Source: JAVJSU01 sp040219275 (GTDB lineage Bacteria > Chloroflexota > Anaerolineae > Aggregatilineales > Phototrophicaceae). From it: 64,000 bases of DNA. The notes beneath the pieces are model-generated. The model had not been told where the DNA came from. It saw nothing but the letters and a program-made list of their open reading frames with translations, and ran no database searches. The position numbers and the translations under genes were made by a program. Below are positions 8,793 to 17,546 of this stretch, piece after piece (the stretch's first letter is position 1; every line of letters starts with the position of its first letter). The stretch covers positions 1 through 64,000 of the forward strand of contig JAVJSU010000070.1 of NCBI GenBank assembly GCA_040219275.1. Reading direction: 5' to 3'.

Positions 8793-11564
8793 TTAAGTCA
8801 GTACGCCGCGCCGGATGAGCAATTTCTCTAGCTCAACGCCCCAGAAGACAATTGTGCTGAGTACCAGACACAACGCCAATTGCTCGACGGTCAGCGGATT
8901 GGTGCCGAACAGGTCGTTAAAAAATGGCGCATATACGGCAATCAATTGCAGAATCAGCGTAGACACGACAGCGCCGATCAAAATTGGATTGCTAAAGAGA
9001 TTCATGCTGAAAAGCGATTCAGTATGTGAACGCACGCCAAGCGCATGTCCCATCTGTGCCATCGTCAGCAACATGAAGACCATCGTATTCCATGCCGGTG
9101 CGCCGTTCGCCGCGACAATTTCCGTAGACCATGCCCAATAGCCGAACGCCAGCGAAGTCACACCTAGCAAACCGCCCACAATCAAGATATGTCGTCCCAA
9201 GCCACGCCCGAAGACGCTTTCATTGGGCGCATAGGGGGCGCGGGTCATGGCGTTCTTCTCGGCTTTTTCCAGCCCGAGCGCCAGCGCAGGAATACCATCC
9301 GTGATGAGGTTCATCCACAAAATCTGCAAGGTGGTCAACGGCATCGTCATTCCGGCGATTAATTGCGTCGCCAGCAAGACGAACAATTCGCCCGTGTTGC
9401 TCGCCAGCAAATATTTGATAAACCGGCGCACATTGTCGTAAATCGTGCGCCCTTCTTCCGCCGCGCTGACAATCGTGGCAAAGTTATCATCCACAATCAC
9501 CATATCTGCCGCTTCTTTACTGACATCCGTGCCGGTAATGCCCATCGCCACGCCAATATCTGCCTGACGCAACGCCGGAGCATCATTCACACCGTCGCCC
9601 GTCATCGCCGCGATATGACCGCGTTTCTGCAACGCCCGCACGATGCGTAATTTGTCTTCCGGTGAAACCCGCGCATAAACAGAAACGGTCTCCACCACAT
9701 CTTCGAGTTGTTCATCGCTCAATTCGCTCAATTGTAATCCGGTATAGACTGCCGCGTCCGGCGTAGTGATGTTGAGATCAATTGCAATCGCTTTCGCCGT
9801 CAGCGGATGGTCTCCGGTAATCATCACCGGACGAATACCCGCACGTCGACACACCGCAACCGCTTGCTTGACCTCTTCACGCGGCGGGTCAATCATACCG
9901 ATCAAGCCGACGAAGACCATATCCTGTTCGAGCGTTTCAATGTCGCCCTCTTGCCCATCATTGAACTCGATGGTGCGATACGCCACGCCGAGCACGCGCA
10001 AACCCGCACCCGCCAGCCGATCAATCTCAGCCGTCACATTCTGGCTGTGTTCAGCGGTGAGCGGTTGCACGCCGTCCTTCGTCCAGATCGCGTTACAAAT
10101 CGTCAGCAAGCCATCCCCTGCCCCTTTGGTGAAGGCGATGTGATGGGTGCTGGAGGTATCAATTTTTTGCACCAGCGGAGCCAACCCGTTCGCTTGCGTG
10201 GTTTCAACGTGATGCACGGTGGTCATGCGCTTACGCTCCGACGAAAATGGCGCTTCGGCGGTACGGGGCATCTCTTGATTCAGCTTGTCTTTTTTCAGTC
10301 CGGCATGGTCGGCGGCGGTGATGATCGCGCCTTCGGTGGGGTCGCCGACAACGTTGCCGTTCTGGTCAATCATGGCATCACTCGCCAATGTTGCCGCCAT
10401 CAATAACAGCGTATGACCGGATTGCATCTGATTTAGAGGCGTGCCATGTCGCACATTGAGCGTTTCTCCATCAGCGCTGAGTGCCGTCACAGTCATGCGG
10501 TTTTCGGTGAGTGTGCCGGTTTTATCGGAGCAAATCACCGTCACCGAGCCGAGCGTTTCTACGGCGGGCAGTTTACGAATCAAGGCTTTGCGACGTAACA
10601 TGCGTTGCGTACCGAGCGCCAATGAAATCGTCACCACGGCGGGCAGACCTTCCGGCACAACCGCGACGGCAATCGCCACCGAAGTCAGCGCAATATCAGA
10701 CAGCGCATCGCCACGCCACAGCCCGATCAAAAAGGCGACCAGCATAATCAGCACAGACGCGCCGAGCATCACTTTGCCCAGTTCCGCCATGCGTTTTTGC
10801 AGTGGGGTCTGGTCACTTTCCACGCTCTGGATCAATGTGGCGATGTGACCGAGTTGGGTTTTCATGCCCGTGTCGGTAATCATTACTTCACCGCGCCCAT
10901 AGACGACAGATGTGCCCATGTACACCATGCTCCGACGATCACCGAGCGCGGTTTGTTCGCGTTCGATGGGTCGGGTGGTTTTATCGACAGGCAAAGATTC
11001 GCCCGTCAAAGAGGCTTCCTGCACACGCAGATTATAGGCTTCGATCACGCGAGCATCTGCGGGAATAATACTGCCTGCTTCCAGCGCGACAATATCGCCG
11101 GGGACGAGATCACGCGAGGCAATATCCTGAATATTTCCATCGCGTCGGACGCGCACAAACGGAGCCGCCATTTGTCGCAATGCCGCCATCGCCTTTTCGG
11201 AGCGATATTCCTGAAAGACACCGAGCGCCGCGTTGAGAATTACAATCGCCATAATTGCGATGACATTATCCGCTTTGCCCAGAAATGCGGAAATCACCGC
11301 CGCGAAGATCAACAAAAGCACGAGCGGCTCTTTGATCTGCTCCCACAACGCCATCCATAGGGTGCGGTGTTCGCCTTCTTCTAATTCATTTGTGCCATAG
11401 CGGGTCAATCGATTTTGGGCTTCTGTCGTGCTCAAGCCCTGTTGCGGGGTTACTTCTAAACGGCGCAAGCTCTCCTCTGCGGTGAGCATATGCCAGTTTT
11501 CCGGTGTTGCTGTTGCCTGCGTGGTATTTATAACGCCGGTCTCCGAATGAGAGCGCGTAGTCAT
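8793..11564 (-). CDS. Cation-transporting P-type ATPase, Ca2+ type (P2A)
   Basis: 923-aa P-type ATPase. In order: N-terminal cation-ATPase domain (LTAEESLRRLEVTPQQGLST), actuator loop TGES at 187-190, M4 motif PEGLP at 304-308, phosphorylation motif DKTGT with the acceptor Asp at 347, hinge TGDGVNDAPAL, and M6 NLITDGIPALALG. PEGLP and the N-x2-TD pattern in M6 are typical of SERCA/PMR1-like Ca2+ pumps rather than Na,K pumps. It should export Ca2+ (perhaps Mn2+) using ATP. An AGGAG lies 11 nt upstream of the start. It appears to be a single-gene unit. Confidence 0.93.
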   Translation of the reverse strand: MTTRSHSETGVINTTQATATPENWHMLTAEESLRRLEVTPQQGLSTTEAQNRLTRYGTNELEEGEHRTLWMALWEQIKEPLVLLLIFAAVISAFLGKADNVIAIMAIVILNAALGVFQEYRSEKAMAALRQMAAPFVRVRRDGNIQDIASRDLVPGDIVALEAGSIIPADARVIEAYNLRVQEASLTGESLPVDKTTRPIEREQTALGDRRSMVYMGTSVVYGRGEVMITDTGMKTQLGHIATLIQSVESDQTPLQKRMAELGKVMLGASVLIMLVAFLIGLWRGDALSDIALTSVAIAVAVVPEGLPAVVTISLALGTQRMLRRKALIRKLPAVETLGSVTVICSDKTGTLTENRMTVTALSADGETLNVRHGTPLNQMQSGHTLLLMAATLASDAMIDQNGNVVGDPTEGAIITAADHAGLKKDKLNQEMPRTAEAPFSSERKRMTTVHHVETTQANGLAPLVQKIDTSSTHHIAFTKGAGDGLLTICNAIWTKDGVQPLTAEHSQNVTAEIDRLAGAGLRVLGVAYRTIEFNDGQEGDIETLEQDMVFVGLIGMIDPPREEVKQAVAVCRRAGIRPVMITGDHPLTAKAIAIDLNITTPDAAVYTGLQLSELSDEQLEDVVETVSVYARVSPEDKLRIVRALQKRGHIAAMTGDGVNDAPALRQADIGVAMGITGTDVSKEAADMVIVDDNFATIVSAAEEGRTIYDNVRRFIKYLLASNTGELFVLLATQLIAGMTMPLTTLQILWMNLITDGIPALALGLEKAEKNAMTRAPYAPNESVFGRGLGRHILIVGGLLGVTSLAFGYWAWSTEIVAANGAPAWNTMVFMLLTMAQMGHALGVRSHTESLFSMNLFSNPILIGAVVSTLILQLIAVYAPFFNDLFGTNPLTVEQLALCLVLSTIVFWGVELEKLLIRRGVLT

Positions 11565-11829
11565 CTTGTGAGTGTCTCCTCTAGTTGCGGAATGTGTCTA
11601 ATACCTGTTGAATAATGCTGATCCATAATTTTTTATGTTTCAACCTCTTATGATAGGTGATTTCATGAGGCGCAACCCCCTAAGAATTAGGGGAAAATTA
11701 TTAGAAGATGATGAGATGAGTTGATCTTAATACTTGATTAAAGGACGTTCGTATCCACAGATGGGAAATTTTGTGAATTCTTACCCTGTTTGCATAAATC
11801 AGGCATCATTTTCGCATTCCTCCTATCGG

Positions 11830-12360
11830 TTATTCAACCATTTCTTTCCAATCTTTTTTCAGAGTCTGATAGGTAGGATTGGTCTTCGCCAACTGATATT
11901 TTTGATAAAAAATCTCTGCCGATTTCGCTTTTTCCGGGTCTACGTCCAGCGGCAAAACTTTCTTCGTCTTTGTCTTGACGTAATGTGCACGATTTTTCGG
12001 GTCTTTATAGTCAGGAATATTTTCTACGGGTTCGGCGTTTGATTTGTCTTCCTTGCTATATTTACGCCCTGATTTATGGTTGGCATATCGACGAGAGCGA
12101 GTGTATCCCATTTGTAGAAATTTTCTTGCCATGTCCGCGCCAACGAAGTCGTCATTTTCCAGATAATCCAGAAACATCTCATAAATTTTATCAGCGGATT
12201 CCTGTGCAATCTCCGGTGTGCGAAATCTCCAATGAGGCAAAATTTCTGACTTATACGGTTCAACCGATAAAACTCCCTGTTCGCCTTTACCAATGCGATA
12301 GAGGTGGGGCGTATCTCTAAAATTAATCGTGGAAAAATCTTGATCGTAATAGGAACTCAT
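11830..12360 (-). CDS. DUF4385 family protein
   Basis: About 176 aa from this start, matching the DUF4385 family by its conserved run (YRIGKGEQGVLSVEPYKSEI; HWRFRTPEIAQ; DDFVGADMARKFLQMGYTRS; RRYANHKSGRKY). Biochemical function of the family is unknown to me. The start at MSSYYDQDF was chosen because GGGAG lies 5 nt upstream; the frame is open for 26 codons further 5'. The C-terminus is Lys-rich. It lies just downstream of the class II aldolase gene on the same strand (~37 nt gap) and may be co-transcribed, though no functional link is evident. Confidence 0.85.
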   Translation of the reverse strand: MSSYYDQDFSTINFRDTPHLYRIGKGEQGVLSVEPYKSEILPHWRFRTPEIAQESADKIYEMFLDYLENDDFVGADMARKFLQMGYTRSRRYANHKSGRKYSKEDKSNAEPVENIPDYKDPKNRAHYVKTKTKKVLPLDVDPEKAKSAEIFYQKYQLAKTNPTYQTLKKDWKEMVE

Positions 12361-12397
12361 CTTCGCTCCCGTCAATAATCGCAGATCGACAACCTTA

Positions 12398-13165
12398 TTA
12401 TCCCTCATCGACAAAGCGTTGACGACGGTAAATTTCATCGGGGCGTTTGTAGATGTGCATGATGTCTGCTTTGCTCATGAAAACGGGTTTGCCCACGCTA
12501 TACGCCCCCACAAGGATGCGCGCCGATTTCACGCACATCGCCATAATATTGAGGATTTCCGCAGGCGTATTGCCGAGCGCGATCACCCCATGATTCGCTA
12601 GCAGAACGACTTTTGGCGCTTCGCCGTGTGTTTGCATATAAGCGCGAACCTGCTCACGAATGGCGAGGGCCAACGGTAAGCCCGGATCAACATAAGGCAC
12701 AAACACGGATTCCGGTCCACATAAAACAACTTCATCGGGACAGGTACGATTTTGGGCGAAGGTCTCCGCATGTTCGCTACACAGCAATTGATTAACGGCA
12801 ATCGGGTGCGTATGCCCGACCCACCCCACCCCACACTCCTGTAAGAGCATGGCATGAAAACTGACTTCTATCGATGGGCTGAGTGGCGACGACGTATCGA
12901 CCTTTGCACCGTTCATGATGGCTTTTTGCTCGCTGTTGGTCTGCGGGGGATTGTCCAGCAAGCCGAGAATGGGGTCAAAATTGACCGCGACGAAGCCCTC
13001 TGCGCTGATATTTTCCATACGTTGCCCGCTTGCCTTGACGTAAAATGTGCCGTCGTCGATGCGGGCAGACGTATTGCCCTCGCCGATAATGACGTAATCA
13101 CGATGCGGTTCGCCGAGGGTACGGGTCAGGTTAACAAGTGCGCTGAGGGTGTTTGAGTCGGTCAT
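12398..13165 (-). CDS. Class II aldolase/adducin-family sugar-phosphate aldolase
   Basis: 255-aa zinc aldolase of the fuculose/rhamnulose-1-phosphate class. Zn ligands are visible as H118 and H120 (VGHTHP) and H192 (LLANHG); E100 (PSIE) fits the catalytic acid position. It should cleave a ketose- or deoxyketose-phosphate to DHAP and an aldehyde. It lies at the end of the rhamnose-type gene run, downstream of the binding protein. Because a fused rhamnulose-phosphate aldolase is already present at 20.7-22.8 kb, this copy may act on another deoxysugar such as fuculose-1-phosphate or a lactaldehyde-yielding analogue. A decarboxylating or dehydrating member of the superfamily cannot be excluded. 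Confidence 0.88.
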   Translation of the reverse strand: MTDSNTLSALVNLTRTLGEPHRDYVIIGEGNTSARIDDGTFYVKASGQRMENISAEGFVAVNFDPILGLLDNPPQTNSEQKAIMNGAKVDTSSPLSPSIEVSFHAMLLQECGVGWVGHTHPIAVNQLLCSEHAETFAQNRTCPDEVVLCGPESVFVPYVDPGLPLALAIREQVRAYMQTHGEAPKVVLLANHGVIALGNTPAEILNIMAMCVKSARILVGAYSVGKPVFMSKADIMHIYKRPDEIYRRQRFVDEG

Positions 13166-13253
13166 CAGGTTTTCCAGAAGGTTGATTTACAAAGTGGTGT
13201 TATCCGTAGCCAAAAATCGCAACGAATTCTGGCTTTGCATTTCGCAGGGACAA

Positions 13254-13310
13254 CCTGAAAAGTCACCCTCACGAGAAGAAAGTAGGGGCGACCTGACAGG
13301 TCGCCCTTAC
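13254..13310. repeat. Dispersed palindromic repeat, intact copy plus degenerate tandem copy
   Basis: The intact copy at 13282-13310 reads GTAGGGGCGACCTGACAGGT with the matching right arm CGCCCTTAC. Immediately left, 13254-13272 is a decayed version (GCAGGGACAACCTG... then GTCACCCTCAC), showing tandem growth and decay of the element. Confidence 0.75.
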
Positions 13311-13340
13311 AATAGAGATTATCGTTCGCTTTACGTCGAT

Positions 13341-14513
13341 TTAGAAATCGAAGTCAGCGATATTTTCTGCGGTGAAGATGAACGGCGCGCCGAGCAGAAC
13401 TTCACTACCGTTAACGATCTGGAGTTCACCCAGACGACCTGCCATGACGGAGGTTGATTCCGGTGTCAGTTCACCATCGACCAGCGCACGCATCACATAA
13501 ACGGAAGCGTAACCCAGATCAACAGGGTTCCAGAGCACGACAGATTCAACACAACCATCATCAACATAATCGCGCATAGCGTTCGGGGTGGCAAGACCGA
13601 CAACCGCAACTTCGCCACAGAGACCGGCTTGTGTAACCGCATCCGCTGAGGACGGGGTCGCAACGCTGGTCATACCGAGGATACCGTCCAGATCATCTTC
13701 GTAGGCGTTGATGAGGTTGGTGGCTTGATTGAAGGAAAGCACTGCATCTTCTTGTGCTTCTACAGTTTCCAGCCATTCCAGGTCGGGGAAGCAGTTGCTG
13801 GCATACGCCCACATTTCGGAGATCCAACGTGCCTGATTCGGGGTGGTGAAGGTGCTGGTGACGATACCAAAGCTGGCATCTGCACCAGCTTCCAATACGA
13901 GTTGGTCGATCATGGATTTACCAATACCGTTGAATTCAGCTTGATTGACGAACCAGCTACGGGCATCCGGTTCGGAGTTGGCATCATAACCAACAACGTG
14001 GATACCTTCTTCAAGGGCGCGACGCAACACCGGCGCGATGGCGACAGGATCATTGGCGGCGAAAAGCACACCGTTAACGCCCTGTGTGATGTAGTTGTCA
14101 ATCACGGCGATTTGATCATCGATGTTGGCTTCGGTGGGTGCGTCGGTGGTGACCGTCACATTACCGAGTTCTTCTGCGGCTTGACGTTGACCTTCTGTGG
14201 TCGCGGCGAAGTAACCAATACCGATCAATTTCGGCACGTCGACGAGTACGATGTCCTGCCCGGCGAGGTCGGGTGCATCAACTGCCACACCGCCGTCATA
14301 TTCCGGCATTTCCATCATTTCTTCGTCCATCTCTTCTTCCATCATTTCTTCTTCCATCGGCATTCCGTCTTCATCGAGAACGAGACATGCCAGCGGATTT
14401 ACGTCAAGATCATCAGCACCATCCCAACGATCTTCGTCTTGCGCGGCGAGCGGAGTTACGAAGAGCGCCGCAAGGAATACAAAAAGGGCTAAAAGGATCA
14501 GTTTTTTAGACAT
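13341..14513 (-). CDS. rhaS: Sugar ABC transporter substrate-binding protein (RhaS/LsrB-like)
   Basis: Secreted binding protein of ~390 aa in the Peripla_BP_4 family (ribose, rhamnose, autoinducer-2 type). Signal peptide MSKKLILLALF...PLAAQ. The mature domain shows TEANIDDQIAVIDNYITQGV and GVLFAANDPVAIAPVLRRAL, typical of the family. Between signal peptide and domain sits an unusual Met/Glu-only run at about residues 51-71 (EEEMMEEEMDEEMM). It probably delivers L-rhamnose or a related sugar to the two permeases upstream in the same transcript. Specificity is inferred from neighbouring rhaB and aldolase genes; no lipobox is present. Confidence 0.85.
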   Translation of the reverse strand: MSKKLILLALFVFLAALFVTPLAAQDEDRWDGADDLDVNPLACLVLDEDGMPMEEEMMEEEMDEEMMEMPEYDGGVAVDAPDLAGQDIVLVDVPKLIGIGYFAATTEGQRQAAEELGNVTVTTDAPTEANIDDQIAVIDNYITQGVNGVLFAANDPVAIAPVLRRALEEGIHVVGYDANSEPDARSWFVNQAEFNGIGKSMIDQLVLEAGADASFGIVTSTFTTPNQARWISEMWAYASNCFPDLEWLETVEAQEDAVLSFNQATNLINAYEDDLDGILGMTSVATPSSADAVTQAGLCGEVAVVGLATPNAMRDYVDDGCVESVVLWNPVDLGYASVYVMRALVDGELTPESTSVMAGRLGELQIVNGSEVLLGAPFIFTAENIADFDF

Positions 14514-14745
14514 CAATATTTCTCCTATAGATATTGTTTGAATGAAGCAACGGAAACAATCTGTACACAGTGTTCTTTATTTTTTTGCGCTACCGTTTGC
14601 ACATCACCTCCTTCCGGTGGGATTTTTATTAGCTTTTGGCTCTTAGCTTTTAGCCGTTAGCATCTAGCACAACGAACAGAGAAAATTTCGTTATATCTTC
14701 GTTGCATTATGCTTATTTTCTCATTGCTCACTACTCAGCACTTCT

Positions 14746-15744
14746 TTAAGACAACCGCCTGCTCTGGATGAAGTTATTCACCAGAATGGAAAAAATCAGC
14801 ACCGTGCCGATAACGACGATGGTGGCATCACTAGTCGTACCTGAAAGCGCCAGCCCGTTCTTTAATAACTGGATGAGCACCATGCCAATCACCGTGCCGA
14901 CGATGCTCCCCGTCCCGCCGAAAATGCTCGTACCACCGAGCACAACCGCCGCAATCACATCGAGTTCCAAGCCCGCCCCCATATCCGAGCGGGTGGTGCT
15001 GACGCGGGAGACGAACACATAGCCCGCCAACCCTGCCATCATGCCGGAAAACGTATAGATCATCAGGATATAGCGATTGACCGGCAAGCCACTAAACCGC
15101 GCGCCGACTTCGTTATTGCCGATGGCATAAAGTGAACGTCCAAAGGTGGTGCGGGCGAGAATTATGCCGGAGATAATCGTCGCGACGACCAACAGCCATA
15201 ATTGAGTCGGTACACCGAGAACTTCGCCCTGACCGAGTGTATAAAACCAATCAGGATAACCGCGCACGGAACGCGCCTCGCTGATGCCCTGTGCCAGACC
15301 GCGAAACAGCGCCAATGTCGCCAGCGTCATAATCAACGGTGGAACGCGTAATCGGACGATAAACCAACCGTTGAAAAAGCCCGCCATCGCGCCGACGATC
15401 AGCGCCACAAAAATGGTCAATTCCAATGGTAAGCCCCACACATCCCATGAATAGCCCACCATGATCGCGGATAAGCCGAAGGTTGACCCCACAGACAGGT
15501 CAATCCCGCCGGTGATAATGACGAACGTCATCGGCAATGCCACCAACCCGACTTCCGCCAGAAAGCGCCCTTGATTCAGCAAGTTGCCTGTCGTCAAAAA
15601 CAGATCTGTGCGCGAGGCAAGCACGACAATGGCGATCACCATAATAATAAATAGCACGCCTTCCTGACTGAGCACGAGATTACGCAAACGTGTCGTCATG
15701 ATGTTTTCGGTTGGCGCTTCGAGTGGTGGTGTTCCTGTGCTCAT
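14746..15744 (-). CDS. Sugar ABC transporter permease (RbsC family)
   Basis: 332-aa inner membrane permease with about 8-10 hydrophobic helices and the family core GGIDLSVGSTFGLSAI and ALGGTSIFGGTGSIVGT-like pattern (AAVVLGGTSIFGGTGSI). It pairs with the second permease and the ATPase upstream to form the pore of a rhamnose/ribose-type importer. A later Met (MTTRLRN, 15 residues in) is a possible alternative start, as neither has a strong ribosome site. A 386-nt gap with a dispersed repeat separates it from the preceding permease gene. Confidence 0.9.
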   Translation of the reverse strand: MSTGTPPLEAPTENIMTTRLRNLVLSQEGVLFIIMVIAIVVLASRTDLFLTTGNLLNQGRFLAEVGLVALPMTFVIITGGIDLSVGSTFGLSAIMVGYSWDVWGLPLELTIFVALIVGAMAGFFNGWFIVRLRVPPLIMTLATLALFRGLAQGISEARSVRGYPDWFYTLGQGEVLGVPTQLWLLVVATIISGIILARTTFGRSLYAIGNNEVGARFSGLPVNRYILMIYTFSGMMAGLAGYVFVSRVSTTRSDMGAGLELDVIAAVVLGGTSIFGGTGSIVGTVIGMVLIQLLKNGLALSGTTSDATIVVIGTVLIFSILVNNFIQSRRLS

Positions 15745-15748
15745 AATG

Positions 15749-15790
15749 GTTTAGTTTTCAGTTCTTAGTTATCAGTAAACAGTTTTTAGT
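15749..15790. repeat. Short dispersed repeat of TTTTCAGT / TTATCAGTAAACAG type
   Basis: Runs such as AGTTTTCAGTTCTTAGTTAT followed by CAGTAAACAGTTTTTAGT. Similar strings occur near 15.99, 19.12, 39.63, 39.83-39.93 and 46.64 kb, always between genes. Simple degenerate 7-8-nt units (CAGTTNT) make up the element. Confidence 0.6.
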
Positions 15791-15807
15791 TGCTCTGTTA
15801 CAAAGTG

Positions 15808-15952
15808 CCGCCAATGGCACAACCAAACTCATTGGCTATGCTGGTGTAAAACCATGTTGAAGCAGGCTATTCTTCCTGTACATTTGTGAAAACAGCCCAC
15901 TCCAGTGGGGTTTCAAAAATCATTCTAGCATTGGGGTTTAAGACCAATGCGG
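15808..15952 (-). repeat. ~140-bp structured dispersed repeat, copy 1
   Basis: This segment matches the reverse complement of 48881-49020 along nearly its full length. Shared blocks include GCCAATGG, GGTGTAAAACC, TGAAGCAGGCTATTCTTCC, GTGGGGTTTC and CTAGCATTGGGGTTT. It holds several internal inverted repeats (GCCAATG...CATTGGC; GGCT...AGCC). No open frame is conserved between the copies. It lies between two permease genes of one operon. The strand is arbitrary. Confidence 0.85.
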
Positions 15953-16130
15953 TTTTGTCGAGCCACTTTATTACCTTGCAACTGAGCAGCCTTTAGTTTT
16001 CAGTAATCAGTGCTTAAATTTTAGTTCTTAATTCGTACAGACTTATTACGAGACGCTTTCTACTTGAAACCTTTTCTATGCACCTTTTCGTTACGCATTT
16101 CACTCATTGCTCATCACTCATTGCTTAAGG

Positions 16131-17546
16131 TCACAACCGTTGACGCTGACGGCGGAGCAAATCCGCGAGCACGGTAGCGAGAATCAGCGTGCCTTGAATT
16201 GCCTGCGCCCAGAATTGCGAGATCGAGACGAACACCAGCGATGTCTGAATCGCATTCAGGAAGATTGCCGCAATCGTCGCACCGATGACCGTGCCCGTCC
16301 CGCCGAGAATACTCACCCCACCCACAACCGAGGCGGTAATGATGAACAATTCGAGGCTCGGCGGTGGTGTCGCCTGAATAATCGTCAATTGCGTGGCATA
16401 CACAACACTCGCGATTCCGGCGAACACGCCATTCAGCACAAACGCCTGCATGACGATCCCGCGCTGAGACAAGCCCGACAATCGCGCCGCTTCTGCATTC
16501 CCGCCCAACGCATAGAGTGACCGTCCGGTGGCACTATAACGTAGCCAGAAAGCGACCAATACCGTCAAAATAATCATCAGGTAAATCGGCATCGGGATAC
16601 CGAGCGGGCGTTGTTGCGCCAGAAAAAACGAATCTGGCAAATCGGTCACGCGTTCGCCTTCACGCCAGATAATCAACACCCCTTTGATGATGCTCAATCC
16701 GCCTAACGTCACGACGATGGACGGGATATTGAGATACGCCACCAGAAAGCCGTTGATTGCACCGAAAAATGCGCCCAGAATAAGCGGTACAAGCCATGCA
16801 ATCCAGACGGGCATCCCGTTATCGACGACCAGCACACCGCTAATCACCGCCAGCAAGCCAATCAACGATCCGACGGAAATATCAATGTTGCCGGTGATGA
16901 TGACCATCGACATACCGAGCGCGGCAATGGCGATATAGGCATTCCCCTGTAGCAGTGCAGTAATGTTGCGCTCAGAGAGAAAGCGCGGATTACTCAACCC
17001 CACTGCGATGATGAGCACCAGCAAACCGAACAACAACACACTTTCTTGATTGCCGAGCACCTTCTGAATCTGGTAGCGTCGTTCCGATGTTCTAGCGCGG
17101 GGGATTAAAATTTGCAACACTGCCAGCGCGCTCAAAAATAACATCGCCCAGAAGGCTATCCCCATTGCATTGATGTAAGTCGCGTCTTCTTCTATATAGC
17201 CTTTGAAGAAAACCGCATAATACAGAAGCGCCATCACCCCGCTAAAGGCGATAAATACCGCGACGGCACGCCCCATTTTCGGCTGTAAAATATTCCACAC
17301 GCTGAAGGCGATCATGGCAATCGCCGCGATGGGGATGAGCACCAAACCGTTCGTCTCAACCTCAAGCTCATTGTTGCCACGCCCGGCGGTCAATGTGTAG
17401 ACAGTGGTCGCGCCGAGTTCCGGTTGATCGATAAACGGAAGCCCGACATACGCGATCATCAACAATACAGCAATCACAATCCCGATGAAATGCGCCGGAC
17501 TGAGCGAAATATCTGTGGTGGTAGGTTTGGCGACGGTTGCGCTCAT
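16131..17546 (-). CDS. Sugar ABC transporter permease (RbsC family, long form)
   Basis: 471-aa permease. The C-terminal ~320 residues are a standard RbsC-type unit (ITGNIDISVGSLIGLLAVIS; GGVSILGGTGTVIGATIAA). About 150 N-terminal residues carry four extra hydrophobic helices and a polar loop (residues ~45-60) not found in short permeases. Its start codon overlaps the stop of the upstream ATPase gene by 4 nt (ATGA), indicating translational coupling. It likely works as a heteromeric pore with the 332-aa permease downstream. Confidence 0.9.
   Translation of the reverse strand: MSATVAKPTTTDISLSPAHFIGIVIAVLLMIAYVGLPFIDQPELGATTVYTLTAGRGNNELEVETNGLVLIPIAAIAMIAFSVWNILQPKMGRAVAVFIAFSGVMALLYYAVFFKGYIEEDATYINAMGIAFWAMLFLSALAVLQILIPRARTSERRYQIQKVLGNQESVLLFGLLVLIIAVGLSNPRFLSERNITALLQGNAYIAIAALGMSMVIITGNIDISVGSLIGLLAVISGVLVVDNGMPVWIAWLVPLILGAFFGAINGFLVAYLNIPSIVVTLGGLSIIKGVLIIWREGERVTDLPDSFFLAQQRPLGIPMPIYLMIILTVLVAFWLRYSATGRSLYALGGNAEAARLSGLSQRGIVMQAFVLNGVFAGIASVVYATQLTIIQATPPPSLELFIITASVVGGVSILGGTGTVIGATIAAIFLNAIQTSLVFVSISQFWAQAIQGTLILATVLADLLRRQRQRL

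Noticed and set aside
11677..11693. CCCCTAA-GAA-TTAGGGG hairpin upstream of the P-type ATPase gene
   Set aside because: Short stem without a T run on either strand; not enough for a terminator or operator call.
13725..14492. 255-codon plus-strand open frame opposite the sugar-binding protein
   Set aside because: It is antisense to a clear binding-protein gene, Cys/His/Phe-rich by shadow codon effects, and its TTG start has no ribosome site.
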